This document shows, piece after piece, positions 1-9,439 of a stretch of DNA of 64,000 bases. Position numbers and translations under genes: made by a program. Every line of letters starts with the position of its first letter. The first letter of the stretch is position 1. Source of the DNA: Paraburkholderia nodosa DSM 21604 (GTDB lineage: Bacteria; Pseudomonadota; Gammaproteobacteria; Burkholderiales; Burkholderiaceae); contig NZ_JAFA01000023.1 in assembly GCF_000519185.1 (NCBI RefSeq), forward strand, positions 1 to 64,000, written 5' to 3'. The notes below the pieces were generated by a model. It ran no database searches. It was not told the origin of the DNA and was given only the letters and a program-made list of their open reading frames with translations.

Positions 1-1170
1 CGGACCAAGCCGCACGTGAACGTGGGCACGATCGGTCACGTTGACCACGGCAAGACCACGCTGACGGCAGCGATCACGACGGTTCTGACCGCGAAGTTCG
101 GCGGCGAGGCGAAGGCGTACGACCAGATCGACGCAGCGCCGGAAGAAAAGGCACGTGGTATTACCATCAACACCGCGCACGTCGAGTACGAAACGGCTAA
201 CCGCCACTACGCACACGTCGACTGCCCGGGCCACGCTGACTACGTGAAGAACATGATCACGGGCGCGGCACAGATGGACGGCGCCATCCTGGTGTGCTCG
301 GCCGCTGACGGCCCGATGCCGCAAACGCGTGAGCACATCCTGCTCGCCCGTCAGGTTGGCGTGCCTTACATCATCGTGTTCCTGAACAAGTGCGACATGG
401 TCGACGACGCCGAGCTGCTCGAGCTGGTCGAAATGGAAGTGCGCGAGCTCCTGTCGAAGTACGACTTCCCGGGCGACGACACGCCGATCATCAAGGGTTC
501 GGCCAAGCTGGCGCTGGAAGGCGACAAGGGCGAACTGGGTGAAGTGGCGATCATGAACCTGGCCGACGCACTGGACACGTACATCCCGACGCCGGAGCGT
601 GCGGTTGACGGCGCGTTCCTGATGCCGGTGGAAGACGTGTTCTCGATCTCGGGTCGCGGCACGGTGGTGACGGGTCGCGTCGAGCGCGGCATCGTCAAGG
701 TCGGCGAGGAAATCGAAATCGTCGGTATCAAGCCGACGGTGAAGACGACCTGCACGGGCGTGGAAATGTTCCGCAAGCTGCTCGACCAGGGTCAGGCGGG
801 CGACAACGTGGGTATCCTGCTGCGCGGCACGAAGCGTGAAGACGTGGAGCGTGGCCAGGTGCTGGCCAAGCCGGGTTCGATCACGCCGCACACGCACTTC
901 ACGGCTGAAGTGTACGTGCTGAGCAAGGACGAAGGCGGCCGTCACACGCCGTTCTTCAACAACTACCGTCCGCAGTTCTACTTCCGTACGACGGACGTGA
1001 CGGGCTCGATCGAGCTGCCGAAGGACAAGGAAATGGTCATGCCGGGCGACAACGTGTCGATCACGGTGAAGCTGATCGCTCCGATCGCGATGGAAGAAGG
1101 TCTGCGCTTCGCAATCCGCGAAGGTGGCCGTACCGTCGGCGCCGGCGTGGTTGCGAAGATCATCGAGTAA
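1..1170 (+). CDS. tuf: Elongation factor Tu (5' end cut off by the window)
   Basis: GTPase that brings aminoacyl-tRNA to the ribosomal A site. The reading frame is open from base 1 (first residues RTKPHVNVG), so about seven N-terminal residues of the usual 396 lie outside the window. All GTPase motifs are visible: GHVDHGKT (P-loop), RGITI (switch I), DCPGH (G3), NKCD (G4) and GSAK (G5), followed by EF-Tu domains 2 and 3 ending in VAKIIE. It sits directly before the S10 operon, as is usual in proteobacteria. Burkholderiaceae normally carry two tuf genes; only this one is seen here. No tRNA gene lies between it and rpsJ. Confidence 0.98.
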   Translation, partial: RTKPHVNVGTIGHVDHGKTTLTAAITTVLTAKFGGEAKAYDQIDAAPEEKARGITINTAHVEYETANRHYAHVDCPGHADYVKNMITGAAQMDGAILVCSAADGPMPQTREHILLARQVGVPYIIVFLNKCDMVDDAELLELVEMEVRELLSKYDFPGDDTPIIKGSAKLALEGDKGELGEVAIMNLADALDTYIPTPERAVDGAFLMPVEDVFSISGRGTVVTGRVERGIVKVGEEIEIVGIKPTVKTTCTGVEMFRKLLDQGQAGDNVGILLRGTKREDVERGQVLAKPGSITPHTHFTAEVYVLSKDEGGRHTPFFNNYRPQFYFRTTDVTGSIELPKDKEMVMPGDNVSITVKLIAPIAMEEGLRFAIREGGRTVGAGVVAKIIE

Positions 1171-1213
1171 TTCGAGTAGAATACTCGGCTTGCTGTAGAA
1201 GTTGATGTACCCA

Positions 1214-1251
1214 GGGACCGTTCTCGCGACACCTTGTCGCGGGTCGGTCCC
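1214..1251 (+). promoter_or_regulatory. Stable hairpin in the rpsJ 5' leader
   Basis: Two stacked perfect helices: an outer GGGACCG/CGGTCCC and an inner CGCGAC/GTCGCG, separated by a small internal loop (TTCT/GGT) and capped by ACCTT. It lies in the 138-bp tuf-rpsJ spacer, 58 bases before the rpsJ ATG. In E. coli the S10 leader is the target of L4 autoregulation; whether this hairpin plays that role is inference. It is followed by GCGCTCTTTAT, too poor in T for a clear intrinsic terminator. Confidence 0.5.
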
Positions 1252-1308
1252 GCGCTCTTTATATCGTTTGGCGGCGCAAGTCCGCCTCGCTCTTTTCAAG
1301 GAATTGTC

Positions 1309-1620
1309 ATGCAGAACCAAAAGATCCGTATTCGCCTGAAGGCTTTCGACTATCGCCTGATCGACCAGTCGGCTGCTGAAATCGTCGACACGGCGAAGCG
1401 GACGGGTGCAATCGTTCGTGGCCCGGTGCCGCTGCCCACGCGCATCCAGCGTTTCGACATCCTGCGTTCGCCGCACGTCAACAAGACGTCGCGCGATCAG
1501 CTCGAAATCCGCACGCACCTGCGCCTGATGGACATCGTCGACCCGACGGACAAGACCGTTGACGCGCTGATGAAGCTGGACCTCCCGGCTGGCGTGGACG
1601 TCGAAATCAAGCTGCAGTAA
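1309..1620 (+). CDS. rpsJ: 30S ribosomal protein S10
   Basis: Small-subunit protein of the 30S head; in E. coli it is also NusE, a transcription antitermination partner of NusB. The start is ATG 1309 ([10 protein letters not shown]), behind an AAGGAATT ribosome site, giving 103 aa, the normal length. In-frame codons further upstream belong to the hairpin leader and are not used. First gene of the S10 operon, but separated from rplC by 200 bases that hold a hairpin and a promoter-like sequence. Confidence 0.98.
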   Translation: MQNQKIRIRLKAFDYRLIDQSAAEIVDTAKRTGAIVRGPVPLPTRIQRFDILRSPHVNKTSRDQLEIRTHLRLMDIVDPTDKTVDALMKLDLPAGVDVEIKLQ

Positions 1621-1628
1621 GAGCCTCG

Positions 1629-1656
1629 AGCGCTGCCAGAATCTTCTGGTGGCGCT
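1629..1656 (+). terminator. Hairpin after rpsJ, possible weak terminator or attenuator
   Basis: AGCGCTGCCAGAA pairs with TTCTGGTGGCGCT (two G-T wobbles, TC loop) eight bases after the rpsJ stop. The downstream sequence AAGTCTTTGATT is only partly T-rich, so full termination is doubtful. Its position just before the rplC promoter-like sequence suggests rpsJ is partly insulated from the rest of the operon. Confidence 0.4.
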
Positions 1657-1670
1657 AAGTCTTTGATTGC

Positions 1671-1699
1671 TTGCGGAAAACGAAGAAGGACGTTATACT
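1671..1699 (+). promoter_or_regulatory. Promoter-like sequence upstream of rplC
   Basis: TTGCGG (1671-1676) and TATACT (1694-1699) are separated by exactly 17 bases; the -10 box matches the sigma-70 consensus at 5 of 6 positions and the -35 box at 3 of 6. It would give an rplC leader of about 115 bases containing a GCGC-GTTT-GCGC hairpin and a CCGAC/GTCGG hairpin just before the ribosome site. Inference from sequence only. Confidence 0.55.
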
Positions 1700-1820
1700 T
1701 GACGTCTTTTCGCGCGTTTGCGCAAAAAATCGGTGTGTCCCTTTCGGGCCTTTACCTCGAAAACATGCCGGTACTTTGTAAATTAGCCCCGACCAATCGC
1801 AGTCGGGAATGGAGAAAACG

Positions 1821-2480
1821 ATGAGCCTTGGACTCGTAGGTCGCAAGGTTGGCATGACCCGTATCTTCACGGCCGAAGGGGATTCGATTCCCGTGACCGT
1901 GCTGGACGTGTCCGACAACCGCGTGACGCAGATCAAGACTGTAGAAACCGACGGCTACACGGCCGTGCAGGTTACTTTCGGTACGCGCCGTGCATCGCGC
2001 GTGACGAAGCCGCTCGCAGGTCATCTCGCCAAAGCTGGCGTTCAAGCCGGTGAAATCCTCAAGGAATTCCAGATCGACGCCGCTAAGGCCGCCGAACTGT
2101 CCGCTGGCGCTGTGATCGGTGTGGAACTCTTCGAAGAAGGCCAGAAGATCGACGTGCAAGGCACCTCGATCGGTAAGGGCTACGCCGGTACCATCAAGCG
2201 TTACAACTTCGCTTCGGGTCGTGCTTCGCACGGTAACTCGCGCTCGCACAATGTGCCGGGCTCGATCGGTATGGCGCAGGATCCGGGTCGCGTGTTCCCG
2301 GGTAAGCGCATGACCGGTCACATGGGTGACGAAACCGTGACGGTGCAAAACCTCGAAATCGCCCGTATCGACGCAGAGCGCAAGCTGCTGCTGGTCAAGG
2401 GTGCTGTCCCGGGTGCAAAGGGCGGCAAGGTTTTCGTGACGCCCGCCGTCAAGGCGCGCGCCAAGAAAGGAGCGCAATAA
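1821..2480 (+). CDS. rplC: 50S ribosomal protein L3
   Basis: Early-assembly 23S rRNA-binding protein near the peptidyl-transferase centre. ATG 1821 ([16 protein letters not shown]) follows GGAGAAAACG; an in-frame ATG at 1809 overlaps that ribosome site and is rejected. The 219-aa product has the L3 extension ([23 protein letters not shown]) around residue 150, the loop that reaches the catalytic centre and contains the glutamine methylated in other bacteria. Its stop overlaps the rplD start by one base. Confidence 0.98.
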   Translation: MSLGLVGRKVGMTRIFTAEGDSIPVTVLDVSDNRVTQIKTVETDGYTAVQVTFGTRRASRVTKPLAGHLAKAGVQAGEILKEFQIDAAKAAELSAGAVIGVELFEEGQKIDVQGTSIGKGYAGTIKRYNFASGRASHGNSRSHNVPGSIGMAQDPGRVFPGKRMTGHMGDETVTVQNLEIARIDAERKLLLVKGAVPGAKGGKVFVTPAVKARAKKGAQ

Positions 2481-3100
2481 TGGAACTGAAGCTCCTGAAC
2501 GCTAATGGTCAGGAAGGCGCAGCTGTCAACGCGTCGGACGTCGTGTTCGGCCGTGACTACAACGAAGCGCTGATCCACCAGATCGTTATCGCCTACCAGG
2601 CGAACGCGCGCAGCGGTAACCGCGCGCAGAAGGACCGCGAACAGGTCAAGCACACCACCAAGAAGCCGTGGCGTCAGAAGGGTACGGGCCGCGCTCGTGC
2701 CGGTATGTCGTCGAGCCCGCTGTGGCGTGGCGGTGGTCGCATCTTCCCGAATTCGCCGGAAGAAAACTTCTCGCACAAGGTCAACAAGAAGATGCATCGC
2801 GCAGGTCTCTGCTCGATCTTCTCGCAGCTGGCCCGCGAAGGCCGTATCTCGGTTGTCGAAGAGCTTTCGCTCGAAGCGCCGAAGACGAAGCTGCTGGCCG
2901 AAAAGTTCAAGGCCATGGGTCTCGAATCCGTGCTGGTCATCACCGACACGGTCGACGAGAACCTGTATCTCGCGTCGCGCAACCTGCCCCACGTGGCAGT
3001 CGTTGAGCCGCGTTTTGCCGACCCGCTCTCGCTGATCTACTTCAAGAAGATCCTGATCACGAAGGCAGCGGTCGCCCAGATCGAGGAGTTGCTGTCATGA
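2480..3100 (+). CDS. rplD: 50S ribosomal protein L4
   Basis: Large-subunit protein lining the exit tunnel. 206 aa, normal length, with the tunnel-loop segment [15 protein letters not shown] near residues 55-75. In E. coli free L4 represses its own operon at transcription and translation; whether that holds here is not visible from the gene. The start overlaps the rplC stop (TAATG) and its own stop overlaps rplW (ATGA), indicating translational coupling. Confidence 0.98.
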   Translation: MELKLLNANGQEGAAVNASDVVFGRDYNEALIHQIVIAYQANARSGNRAQKDREQVKHTTKKPWRQKGTGRARAGMSSSPLWRGGGRIFPNSPEENFSHKVNKKMHRAGLCSIFSQLAREGRISVVEELSLEAPKTKLLAEKFKAMGLESVLVITDTVDENLYLASRNLPHVAVVEPRFADPLSLIYFKKILITKAAVAQIEELLS

Positions 3101-3411
3101 GCGAGATTCGCAAGAACGATCATCGTTTGATGCAGGTCCTGCTCGCACCGGTGATCTCCGAAAAGGCGACGCTGGTTGCGGAGAAGAACGAACAAGTCGT
3201 CTTCGAAGTCGCGCCGGACGCGAACAAGCAGGAAGTCAAGGCTGCTGTCGAGCTGCTGTTCAAGGTGGAAGTCGAGTCCGTCAACGTGCTGGTCCAGAAG
3301 GGCAAAGCCAAGCGCTTTGGCCGCTTCAACGGCAAGCGCAAGGACGTGAAGAAGGCGTATGTCTGCCTGAAGCCCGGCCAGGAAATCAACTTTGAAGCGG
3401 AGGCCAAGTAA
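3097..3411 (+). CDS. rplW: 50S ribosomal protein L23
   Basis: Protein at the rim of the exit tunnel, docking site for trigger factor and SRP. 104 aa; the segment starting [13 protein letters not shown] (residues 13-25) and the C-terminal [21 protein letters not shown] are typical. ATG 3097 overlaps the rplD stop by four bases; rplB begins two bases after its stop. Confidence 0.98.
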   Translation: MSEIRKNDHRLMQVLLAPVISEKATLVAEKNEQVVFEVAPDANKQEVKAAVELLFKVEVESVNVLVQKGKAKRFGRFNGKRKDVKKAYVCLKPGQEINFEAEAK

Positions 3412-3413
3412 TC

Positions 3414-4241
3414 ATGGCAATCGTGAAAGTTAAGCCGACCTCGCCGGGTCGCCGCGCGATGGTCAAGATCGTCAACAAGGACCTCCATAAGGGCGCGCCG
3501 TTCGCGGCACTGCTCGAAAAGAAGTCCTCGACGGCTGGCCGTAACAACAACGGTCGCATCACGACGCGTCACCAGGGTGGTGGTCACAAGCAGCACTACC
3601 GTGTGATCGATTTCCGTCGTACGAAGGATGGCATCGCCGCGAAGGTGGAGCGTCTCGAGTATGACCCGAACCGTAGCGCGAACATTGCGCTGGTTCTTTA
3701 CGCAGACGGCGAGCGCCGCTACATCATCGCGCCGAAGGGCGTGACGGTTGGCACGCAGCTGATGTCGGGTTCGGAAGCGCCGATCCGTGCAGGCAACACG
3801 CTGCCGATCCGCAACATTCCGGTCGGTACGACGATCCACTGCATCGAAATGCTGCCGGGCAAGGGCGCGCAAATGGCGCGTTCGGCTGGCACGTCGGCAA
3901 TGCTGCTGGCACGTGAAGGCGTCTACGCGCAGGTTCGTCTGCGTTCGGGCGAAATCCGCCGCGTGCACGTCGAATGCCGGGCAACGATCGGTGAAGTCGG
4001 CAACGAAGAGCACAGCCTCCGTCAAATCGGTAAGGCTGGCGCGAACCGCTGGCGCGGTATCCGCCCGACGGTCCGTGGCGTTGCAATGAACCCGGTCGAC
4101 CACCCGCACGGTGGTGGCGAAGGCAAGACTGCGGCTGGTCGCGACCCGGTGAGCCCGTGGGGCACGCCGACGAAGGGCTATCGCACCCGCAGCAACAAGC
4201 GCACGACGAGCATGATCGTCCAGCGCCGTCACAAGCGTTAA
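3414..4241 (+). CDS. rplB: 50S ribosomal protein L2
   Basis: Highly conserved 23S rRNA-binding protein needed for subunit association and peptidyl-transferase centre structure. 275 aa. The C-terminal [13 protein letters not shown] (about residues 223-235) contains the conserved histidine loop that reaches the catalytic region. Start ATG 3414 follows GAGGCCAAGTAATC, at the end of rplW. Confidence 0.99.
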   Translation: MAIVKVKPTSPGRRAMVKIVNKDLHKGAPFAALLEKKSSTAGRNNNGRITTRHQGGGHKQHYRVIDFRRTKDGIAAKVERLEYDPNRSANIALVLYADGERRYIIAPKGVTVGTQLMSGSEAPIRAGNTLPIRNIPVGTTIHCIEMLPGKGAQMARSAGTSAMLLAREGVYAQVRLRSGEIRRVHVECRATIGEVGNEEHSLRQIGKAGANRWRGIRPTVRGVAMNPVDHPHGGGEGKTAAGRDPVSPWGTPTKGYRTRSNKRTTSMIVQRRHKR

Positions 4242-4251
4242 GGAGTAGGCA

Positions 4252-4527
4252 ATGGCACGTTCTATTAAGAAAGGTCCGTTCTGCGACGCCCATTTGCTGA
4301 AGAAGGTTGAGGCGGCTGCAGCTACGCGCGACAAGAAACCGATCAAGACCTGGTCGCGTCGTTCGACGATTCTGCCGGACTTCATCGGCCTGACGATTGC
4401 CGTGCACAACGGCCGTCAACACGTTCCGGTGTATGTCACGGAAAACATGGTCGGCCACAAGCTTGGCGAGTTCGCATTGACCCGTACGTTCAAGGGTCAC
4501 GCGGCCGACAAGAAGGCCAAGAAATAA
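4252..4527 (+). CDS. rpsS: 30S ribosomal protein S19
   Basis: 30S head protein that contacts S13 and the A-site finger of the large subunit. 91 aa beginning [12 protein letters not shown], with the conserved [22 protein letters not shown]. Ribosome site AAGGAGTAGGC precedes ATG 4252. Ten bases separate it from rplB. Confidence 0.98.
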   Translation: MARSIKKGPFCDAHLLKKVEAAAATRDKKPIKTWSRRSTILPDFIGLTIAVHNGRQHVPVYVTENMVGHKLGEFALTRTFKGHAADKKAKK

Positions 4528-4539
4528 GGGGCAATCAAG

Positions 4540-4869
4540 ATGGAAGTGAAGGCAATTCATCGCGGTGCCCGCATCTCGGCGCAGAAGACGCGCCTTGTGG
4601 CTGACCAGATCCGCGGTCTGCCGGTCGACAAGGCACTGAACGTTCTGACGTTCTCGCCGAAGAAAGCGGCTGGCATCGTGAAAAAGGTTGTGCTCTCGGC
4701 GATCGCAAACGCGGAACACAACGAAGGTGCTGACATCGACGAGCTCAAGATCAAGAGCATCTACGTCGACAAGGCAGCTTCGCTGAAGCGTTTCACCGCG
4801 CGCGCCAAGGGCCGCGGCAACCGCATCGAGAAGCAATCCTGTCACATCACTGTGACGGTCGGGAATTAA
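4540..4869 (+). CDS. rplV: 50S ribosomal protein L22
   Basis: Large-subunit protein whose beta-hairpin lines the exit tunnel. 109 aa. Conserved N-terminal [15 protein letters not shown] and C-terminal hairpin [13 protein letters not shown] are present. AAGGGGCAATCAAG precedes ATG 4540. Confidence 0.98.
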
Positions 4870-4880
4870 GGAGCCATACG

Positions 4881-5672
4881 ATGGGACAGAAAATTCATCC
4901 GACTGGCTTCCGTTTGGCCGTCAGCCGCAATTGGGCTTCGCGTTGGTACGCGAACAACAACAATTTCGCGGCGATGTTGAAGGAAGACATCGGTGTTCGT
5001 GAATACCTGAAGAAGAAGCTGAAGAACGCTTCGGTGGGCCGTGTTGTGATCGAGCGTCCGGCAAAGAACGCTCGCATCACGATTTACAGCTCGCGCCCGG
5101 GTGTGGTGATCGGCAAGAAGGGCGAGGACATCGAACTCCTCAAGGCCGAACTCCAGAAGCGCATGGGCGTTCCGGTTCACGTGAACATCGAAGAAATCCG
5201 CAAGCCGGAAACCGATGCTCAACTGATCGCCGATTCGATCACGCAGCAGCTCGAGCGCCGCATCATGTTCCGTCGCGCAATGAAGCGCGCGATGCAGAAC
5301 GCGATGCGTCTGGGTGCCCAGGGCATCAAGATCATGAGCGCCGGCCGTCTGAACGGTATCGAAATCGCACGTACCGAGTGGTACCGCGAAGGTCGAGTGC
5401 CGCTTCACACGCTGCGTGCTGACATCGACTACGCAACCTCGGAAGCGAAGACGACGTACGGCATCATCGGCGTGAAGGTTTGGGTCTACAAGGGCGACAC
5501 GCTCGGCCGCAACGACGCACCGGTGGTGGAAGAAGTCGCCGAAGAAAAGCGTCCGCGCCGCAACGCGCGTCCGGGCGATCGTCGTCCGCGCCGTGATGGT
5601 GAAGGCGCACCGGGTGCCCGTCGTGGCGCACCGCGCCGTGGCGCCGGCGGTGACGGCAAGAGTGGAGAATAA
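4881..5672 (+). CDS. rpsC: 30S ribosomal protein S3, with a long basic C-terminal tail
   Basis: Forms the mRNA entry channel and ribosomal helicase with S4 and S5. 263 aa against 233 in E. coli. The KH type-2 domain carries [13 protein letters not shown] (about residues 75-87) and the S3 C-domain follows. The extra length is an Arg/Gly/Ala-rich tail from about residue 222 ([15 protein letters not shown] and onward), probably disordered and RNA-binding. Start ATG 4881 follows AAGGAGCCATACG; rplP starts two bases after the stop. Confidence 0.98.
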   Translation: MGQKIHPTGFRLAVSRNWASRWYANNNNFAAMLKEDIGVREYLKKKLKNASVGRVVIERPAKNARITIYSSRPGVVIGKKGEDIELLKAELQKRMGVPVHVNIEEIRKPETDAQLIADSITQQLERRIMFRRAMKRAMQNAMRLGAQGIKIMSAGRLNGIEIARTEWYREGRVPLHTLRADIDYATSEAKTTYGIIGVKVWVYKGDTLGRNDAPVVEEVAEEKRPRRNARPGDRRPRRDGEGAPGARRGAPRRGAGGDGKSGE

Positions 5673-5674
5673 CG

Positions 5675-6091
5675 ATGCTGCAACCGAAACGCAGGAAGTA
5701 TCGCAAAGAGCAGAAGGGTCGTAACACCGGCGTCGCAACGCGCGGCAACGCAGTTTCGTTCGGTGAATACGGTCTGAAGGCTATCGGTCGTGGTCGCCTG
5801 ACCGCGCGTCAGATTGAAGCAGCGCGTCGTGCAATGACGCGTCACATCAAGCGTGGCGGCCGCATCTGGATCCGTATCTTCCCGGACAAGCCGATCTCGC
5901 AGAAGCCGGCGGAAGTGCGTATGGGTAACGGTAAGGGTAACCCTGAGTACTACGTCGCCGAGATTCAGCCGGGCAAGATGCTGTATGAAATGGATGGTGT
6001 GTCCGAAGAACTGGCCCGTGAAGCCTTCCGTCTGGCTGCAGCCAAGCTGCCGCTGAAGACGGTCTTCATGGTTCGCCAGCTCGGCGCCTAA
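5675..6091 (+). CDS. rplP: 50S ribosomal protein L16
   Basis: Large-subunit protein at the A-site tRNA elbow and peptidyl-transferase centre, needed for late 50S assembly. 138 aa, starting [17 protein letters not shown]. The [19 protein letters not shown] segment (about 43-61) and [21 protein letters not shown] are diagnostic. ATG 5675 lies directly after the rpsC stop. Confidence 0.98.
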   Translation: MLQPKRRKYRKEQKGRNTGVATRGNAVSFGEYGLKAIGRGRLTARQIEAARRAMTRHIKRGGRIWIRIFPDKPISQKPAEVRMGNGKGNPEYYVAEIQPGKMLYEMDGVSEELAREAFRLAAAKLPLKTVFMVRQLGA

Positions 6092-6101
6092 GGAGTGATT
6101 G

Positions 6102-6296
6102 ATGAAGGCATCTGAACTTCTTCAGAAAGACAAGGCCGCGCTCGACAAAGAGCTGTCGGACCTCTTGAAGGCGCAATTCGGCCTGCGCATGCAACTCGCG
6201 ACCCAGCAGCTCACGAACACGAGCCAGCTGAAGAAGGTCCGTCGCGACATCGCGCGTGTGCGGACCGTCCTGACTCAGAAGGCGAACCAGAAATGA
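6102..6296 (+). CDS. rpmC: 50S ribosomal protein L29
   Basis: Small helical protein near the exit tunnel, next to L23. 64 aa from ATG 6102 ([11 protein letters not shown]), behind AAGGAGTGATTG; an in-frame TTG at 6099 inside the spacer is rejected. Contains the typical [28 protein letters not shown] pattern. Its stop overlaps the rpsQ ATG by four bases. Confidence 0.97.
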   Translation: MKASELLQKDKAALDKELSDLLKAQFGLRMQLATQQLTNTSQLKKVRRDIARVRTVLTQKANQK

Positions 6297-6565
6297 ACGA
6301 AAGCGTGAAAACCTCGCTTAAGCGGACGCTGGTCGGCAAGGTCGTCAGCAACAAGATGGACAAGACGGTCACCGTCCTGGTCGAGCGCCGCGTCAAGCAC
6401 CCGATCTACGGCAAGTACGTCGTGCAGTCGAAGAAGTACCACGCTCACGACGAAGCGAACACGTACAACGAGGGTGACCTCGTTGAAATCCAGGAAACCC
6501 GTCCTCTCTCGAAGACGAAGGCCTGGACCGTGTCGAAGCTGATCGAAGCAGCACGCGTCATCTAA
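6293..6565 (+). CDS. rpsQ: 30S ribosomal protein S17
   Basis: Primary 16S rRNA-binding OB-fold protein of the 30S body. 90 aa, with [18 protein letters not shown] (residues 15-32) and [15 protein letters not shown] typical of the family. ATG 6293 overlaps rpmC (ATGA). Last gene of the S10-type cluster here: a 347-base gap with a strong dyad and a promoter-like sequence follows. Confidence 0.98.
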   Translation: MNESVKTSLKRTLVGKVVSNKMDKTVTVLVERRVKHPIYGKYVVQSKKYHAHDEANTYNEGDLVEIQETRPLSKTKAWTVSKLIEAARVI

Positions 6566-6574
6566 AACGTGACG

Positions 6575-6607
6575 CTACACCCCGGGGAGCCATTTCCCGG
6601 GGTGTAG
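6575..6607 (+). terminator. Perfect 12-bp dyad after rpsQ
   Basis: CTACACCCCGGG (6575-6586) and CCCGGGGTGTAG (6596-6607) form a perfect 12-bp stem with a 9-base loop, ten bases after the rpsQ stop. No T tract follows, so it may act as a pause, an mRNA-protecting 3' end or a Rho-linked terminator rather than an intrinsic terminator. A second small hairpin (GAAATC-GCTAAA-GATTTC) follows at 6615-6632. Confidence 0.5.
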
Positions 6608-6635
6608 AAGTAGTTGAAATCGCTAAAGATTTCGC

Positions 6636-6664
6636 TTGCGAGGCCAAGATTGTCTGGTTATAAT
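6636..6664 (+). promoter_or_regulatory. Promoter-like sequence of the spc operon (rplN)
   Basis: TTGCGA (6636-6641) and a perfect TATAAT (6659-6664) are separated by 17 bases. This would make rplN the first gene of an independent spc operon with an unusually long leader of about 240 bases. The -35 box resembles the TTGCGG upstream of rplC. Confidence 0.65.
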
Positions 6665-6912
6665 CTTGGTCTTCCCTCCTTTCAGGTTTGCTGTTGGCAA
6701 AGCAGCAGGCGGATGTAGGTGGGGAAGCAGATTCGGGCGCCAGTCCGGGTTAGCAAGATTCACCGGAATGCGATGGCCGGTTTCGTTTGCCGTCGCTGCT
6801 GTTCTTACCCAAGCAGCTGAGCGGTCGTTCTAGTGGCGGCGCGGCTGACGGGACCAAGACTGACCGGATGTGCCATGGTGGCGCGACCGGATTAAGTTGG
6901 GAAAGATAAACC
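6665..6912 (+). other. Long non-coding leader before rplN
   Basis: About 248 bases with no credible gene. An open frame through it starts upstream at 6636, lacks a ribosome site and has no family resemblance. It ends in GGGAAAGATAAACC, the ribosome site of rplN. I see no named RNA motif in it. Confidence 0.5.
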
Positions 6913-7281
6913 ATGATCCAGACCGAAACTCGGCTTGAAGTGGCCGACAACACGGGTGCACGTGAAGTCCTGTGCATCAAGGTGCTCGGCGGCTCGAAGC
7001 GTCGTTATGCCAGCATTGGCGACATCATCAAGGTGAGCGTCAAGGAAGCAACGCCGCGCGGGCGCGTTAAAAAGGGCGAAATCTACAACGCTGTTGTGGT
7101 TCGCACTGCGAAGGGCGTGCGCCGTCAAGACGGCTCGCTGATCAAGTTCGATGGCAACGCCGCCGTGCTTTTGAATACCAAGCTTGAGCCGATCGGCACC
7201 CGCATTTTCGGGCCGGTTACGCGTGAGCTGCGTAGCGAACGATTCATGAAGATCGTTTCGCTGGCGCCGGAAGTGCTGTAA
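6913..7281 (+). CDS. rplN: 50S ribosomal protein L14
   Basis: Core 23S-binding protein at the intersubunit bridge; also the docking site of the silencing factor RsfS in other bacteria. 122 aa, starting [18 protein letters not shown], with the conserved [18 protein letters not shown] segment. Begins the spc-type gene order rplN-rplX-rplE-rpsN. Confidence 0.99.
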   Translation: MIQTETRLEVADNTGAREVLCIKVLGGSKRRYASIGDIIKVSVKEATPRGRVKKGEIYNAVVVRTAKGVRRQDGSLIKFDGNAAVLLNTKLEPIGTRIFGPVTRELRSERFMKIVSLAPEVL

Positions 7282-7290
7282 GGAGTCGCG

Positions 7291-7599
7291 ATGAACAAGA
7301 TTCGCAAGGGTGACGAAGTTATCGTCATCACCGGTAAAGACAAAGGCAAGCGCGGCGTCGTGCTGGCTATGGGCGACGAGCGCGTCACTGTCGAAGGCGT
7401 CAATATCGTCAAGAAGCACGTGAAGCCGAACCCGATGAAGGGTACGACGGGCGGTGTGGAAGCCAAGACGATGCCGCTGCAGATTTCGAACGTCGCACTG
7501 GTCGACGCGAACGGTAAGCCGTCGCGCGTGGGCATCAAGGTCGAAGGGGACAAGAAAGTTCGTTTCCTGAAGACGACCGGTGCTGTTCTGAGCGCCTGA
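7291..7599 (+). CDS. rplX: 50S ribosomal protein L24
   Basis: Assembly-initiator protein near the exit tunnel, KOW fold. 102 aa. The KOW motif [17 protein letters not shown] occupies about residues 6-22. AAGGAGTCGCG precedes ATG 7291. Confidence 0.98.
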   Translation: MNKIRKGDEVIVITGKDKGKRGVVLAMGDERVTVEGVNIVKKHVKPNPMKGTTGGVEAKTMPLQISNVALVDANGKPSRVGIKVEGDKKVRFLKTTGAVLSA

Positions 7600-7615
7600 C
7601 GCTGCGGAGTAAAAA

Positions 7616-8155
7616 ATGGCACGTTTGCAAGAATTTTATAAAGAGAAGGTCGTTCCTGGCCTGATCGAGAAGTTCGGTTACAAGTCGGTCATGGAAGTGC
7701 CGCGCCTCACCAAGATCACCCTGAACATGGGTGTTGGTGAAGCCGTCGCTGACAAGAAGGTCCTCGAGCACGCCGTTGGCGACCTCACGAAGATCGCCGG
7801 CCAGAAGCCCGTCATCACGAAGTCGCGCAAGGCAATCGCCGGCTTCAAGATTCGCGAGAGCTACCCGATCGGCACGATGGTTACCCTGCGTGGCAATGCC
7901 ATGTACGAATTCCTGGACCGTTTCGTGACGGTTGCGCTCCCCCGCGTGCGCGACTTCCGTGGCGTGTCGGGCAAGGCGTTCGACGGCCGTGGTAACTACA
8001 ACATCGGTGTGAAAGAGCAGATCATTTTCCCCGAAATCGACTACGACAAGATCGACGCGCTGCGTGGGCTGAACATCAGCATCACGACGACCGCGAAGAC
8101 CGACGAAGAAGCAAAGGCACTGCTCGCCGGCTTCAAGTTCCCGTTCAGAAACTGA
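7616..8155 (+). CDS. rplE: 50S ribosomal protein L5
   Basis: Binds 5S rRNA and forms part of the central protuberance. 179 aa; typical N-terminus [16 protein letters not shown] and conserved [20 protein letters not shown] and EIDYDKID segments. In E. coli S8 represses the spc operon by binding mRNA near the rplE start; I did not identify an equivalent structure here. Confidence 0.98.
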   Translation: MARLQEFYKEKVVPGLIEKFGYKSVMEVPRLTKITLNMGVGEAVADKKVLEHAVGDLTKIAGQKPVITKSRKAIAGFKIRESYPIGTMVTLRGNAMYEFLDRFVTVALPRVRDFRGVSGKAFDGRGNYNIGVKEQIIFPEIDYDKIDALRGLNISITTTAKTDEEAKALLAGFKFPFRN

Positions 8156-8162
8156 GGTTACC

Positions 8163-8468
8163 GTGGCTAAACTGGCACTGATCGAACGTGAAAAGAAGCG
8201 CGCTCGTCTGGCAGCGAAATTTGCGCCGAAGCGCGCATCGCTGAAGGCGATCATCGACGACCAAAGCAAGTCGGAAGAAGAGCGTTACGCAGCTCGCCTC
8301 GAACTGCAACAACTGCCCCGCAACTCGAACCCGACCCGCAAGCGTAACCGCTGCGCGATCACGGGTCGTCCGCGTGGCACGTTCCGCAAATTCGGTCTCG
8401 CACGTAACAAGATTCGTGAAATCGCGTTCCGTGGTGAGATCCCTGGCATCACCAAGGCGAGCTGGTAA
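8163..8468 (+). CDS. rpsN: 30S ribosomal protein S14, zinc-free long form
   Basis: 30S head protein. 101 aa, GTG start at 8163 behind GAGGTTACC. It is the long form without the CxxC zinc ribbon: the only cysteine is in [12 protein letters not shown] (about residue 64), matching the E. coli type. Seven bases after rplE. Confidence 0.98.
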   Translation: MAKLALIEREKKRARLAAKFAPKRASLKAIIDDQSKSEEERYAARLELQQLPRNSNPTRKRNRCAITGRPRGTFRKFGLARNKIREIAFRGEIPGITKASW

Positions 8469-8482
8469 TAGGAGAAACATAA

Positions 8483-8878
8483 ATGAGCATGAGTGATCCT
8501 ATCGCCGATATGCTGACTCGCATCCGCAATGCGCAGATGGTCGAGAAGGTTTCGGTTGCTATGCCCTCGTCGAAAGTGAAGATTGCGATTGCGCAGGTTC
8601 TGAAGGACGAAGGTTATATCGACGACTTCGCGGTGAAAACCGAAGGTGCGAAGTCGGAATTGAACATCGCGTTGAAGTACTACGCTGGCCGTCCCGTTAT
8701 CGAGCGCATCGAACGCGTCTCGAAGCCGGGTCTGCGCGTGTACCGCGGCCGCAACGACATCCCGCAGGTCATGAATGGCCTGGGCGTTGCGATCGTGTCG
8801 ACGCCCAAGGGTGTGATGACGGACCGCAAGGCGCGCGCTACTGGCGTCGGCGGCGAAGTTATCTGCTACGTCGCTTAA
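8483..8878 (+). CDS. rpsH: 30S ribosomal protein S8
   Basis: Binds the central domain of 16S rRNA; in E. coli it is the translational repressor of the spc operon. 131 aa, with [16 protein letters not shown] at the start and the C-terminal [27 protein letters not shown] precedes ATG 8483. Confidence 0.98.
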   Translation: MSMSDPIADMLTRIRNAQMVEKVSVAMPSSKVKIAIAQVLKDEGYIDDFAVKTEGAKSELNIALKYYAGRPVIERIERVSKPGLRVYRGRNDIPQVMNGLGVAIVSTPKGVMTDRKARATGVGGEVICYVA

Positions 8879-8896
8879 GGCCTAAGGAGAAGAAAC

Positions 8897-9427
8897 ATGT
8901 CTCGAGTAGGTAAGAGTCCGGTCGCGCTGCAAGGCGCAGAAGCGACGCTCAGCGACGAGAAGATTACCGTCAAGGGCGCGCTGGGTACGATTTCGCAAGC
9001 CGCGAACCGCCTCGTGAAGGTGGTGAACGACAACGGCGCGCTCAAGTTTGAGCCGACCGACGACAGCCGCGAAGCCAATGCGATGTCGGGCACGATGCGC
9101 GCGATCGTCGCGAACATGGTGCAAGGCGTGACGAAGGGTTTTGAGCGCAAGCTGACGCTGGTTGGCGTCGGCTACCGTGCTCAAGCGCAAGGCGACAAGC
9201 TGAACCTGTCGCTGGGTTTCTCGCACCCTGTGGTGCACCAGATGCCGGAAGGCATCAAGGCCGAAACCCCGTCGCAAACGGAAATCGTGATCAAGGGGAT
9301 CGACAAGCAGAAAGTCGGCCAAACCGCTGCAGAAGTGCGCGGTTATCGCCCGCCTGAGCCCTACAAGGGCAAGGGTGTGCGTTACGCCGACGAGGTCGTG
9401 ATCCTCAAAGAAACGAAGAAGAAGTAA
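8897..9427 (+). CDS. rplF: 50S ribosomal protein L6
   Basis: Large-subunit protein near the factor-binding site. 176 aa, two L6 domains; [11 protein letters not shown] at the start and the signature [16 protein letters not shown] near residues 154-169. AAGGAGAAGAAAC precedes ATG 8897. Confidence 0.98.
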   Translation: MSRVGKSPVALQGAEATLSDEKITVKGALGTISQAANRLVKVVNDNGALKFEPTDDSREANAMSGTMRAIVANMVQGVTKGFERKLTLVGVGYRAQAQGDKLNLSLGFSHPVVHQMPEGIKAETPSQTEIVIKGIDKQKVGQTAAEVRGYRPPEPYKGKGVRYADEVVILKETKKK

Positions 9428-9439
9428 GGGTGCGCAATC

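Noticed and set aside
1171-1308. A tRNA gene between tuf and rpsJ
   Set aside because: The hairpins form one nested stem, not a cloverleaf; no T-loop or acceptor stem was found.
3120-4409. A 429-codon minus-strand frame across rplW, rplB and rpsS
   Set aside because: Shadow of strongly biased ribosomal-protein codons; no similarity to any family I know.
6636-6833. A 65-codon frame in the rplN leader
   Set aside because: Its start lies in the promoter -35 box, it has no ribosome site and the peptide has no family resemblance.
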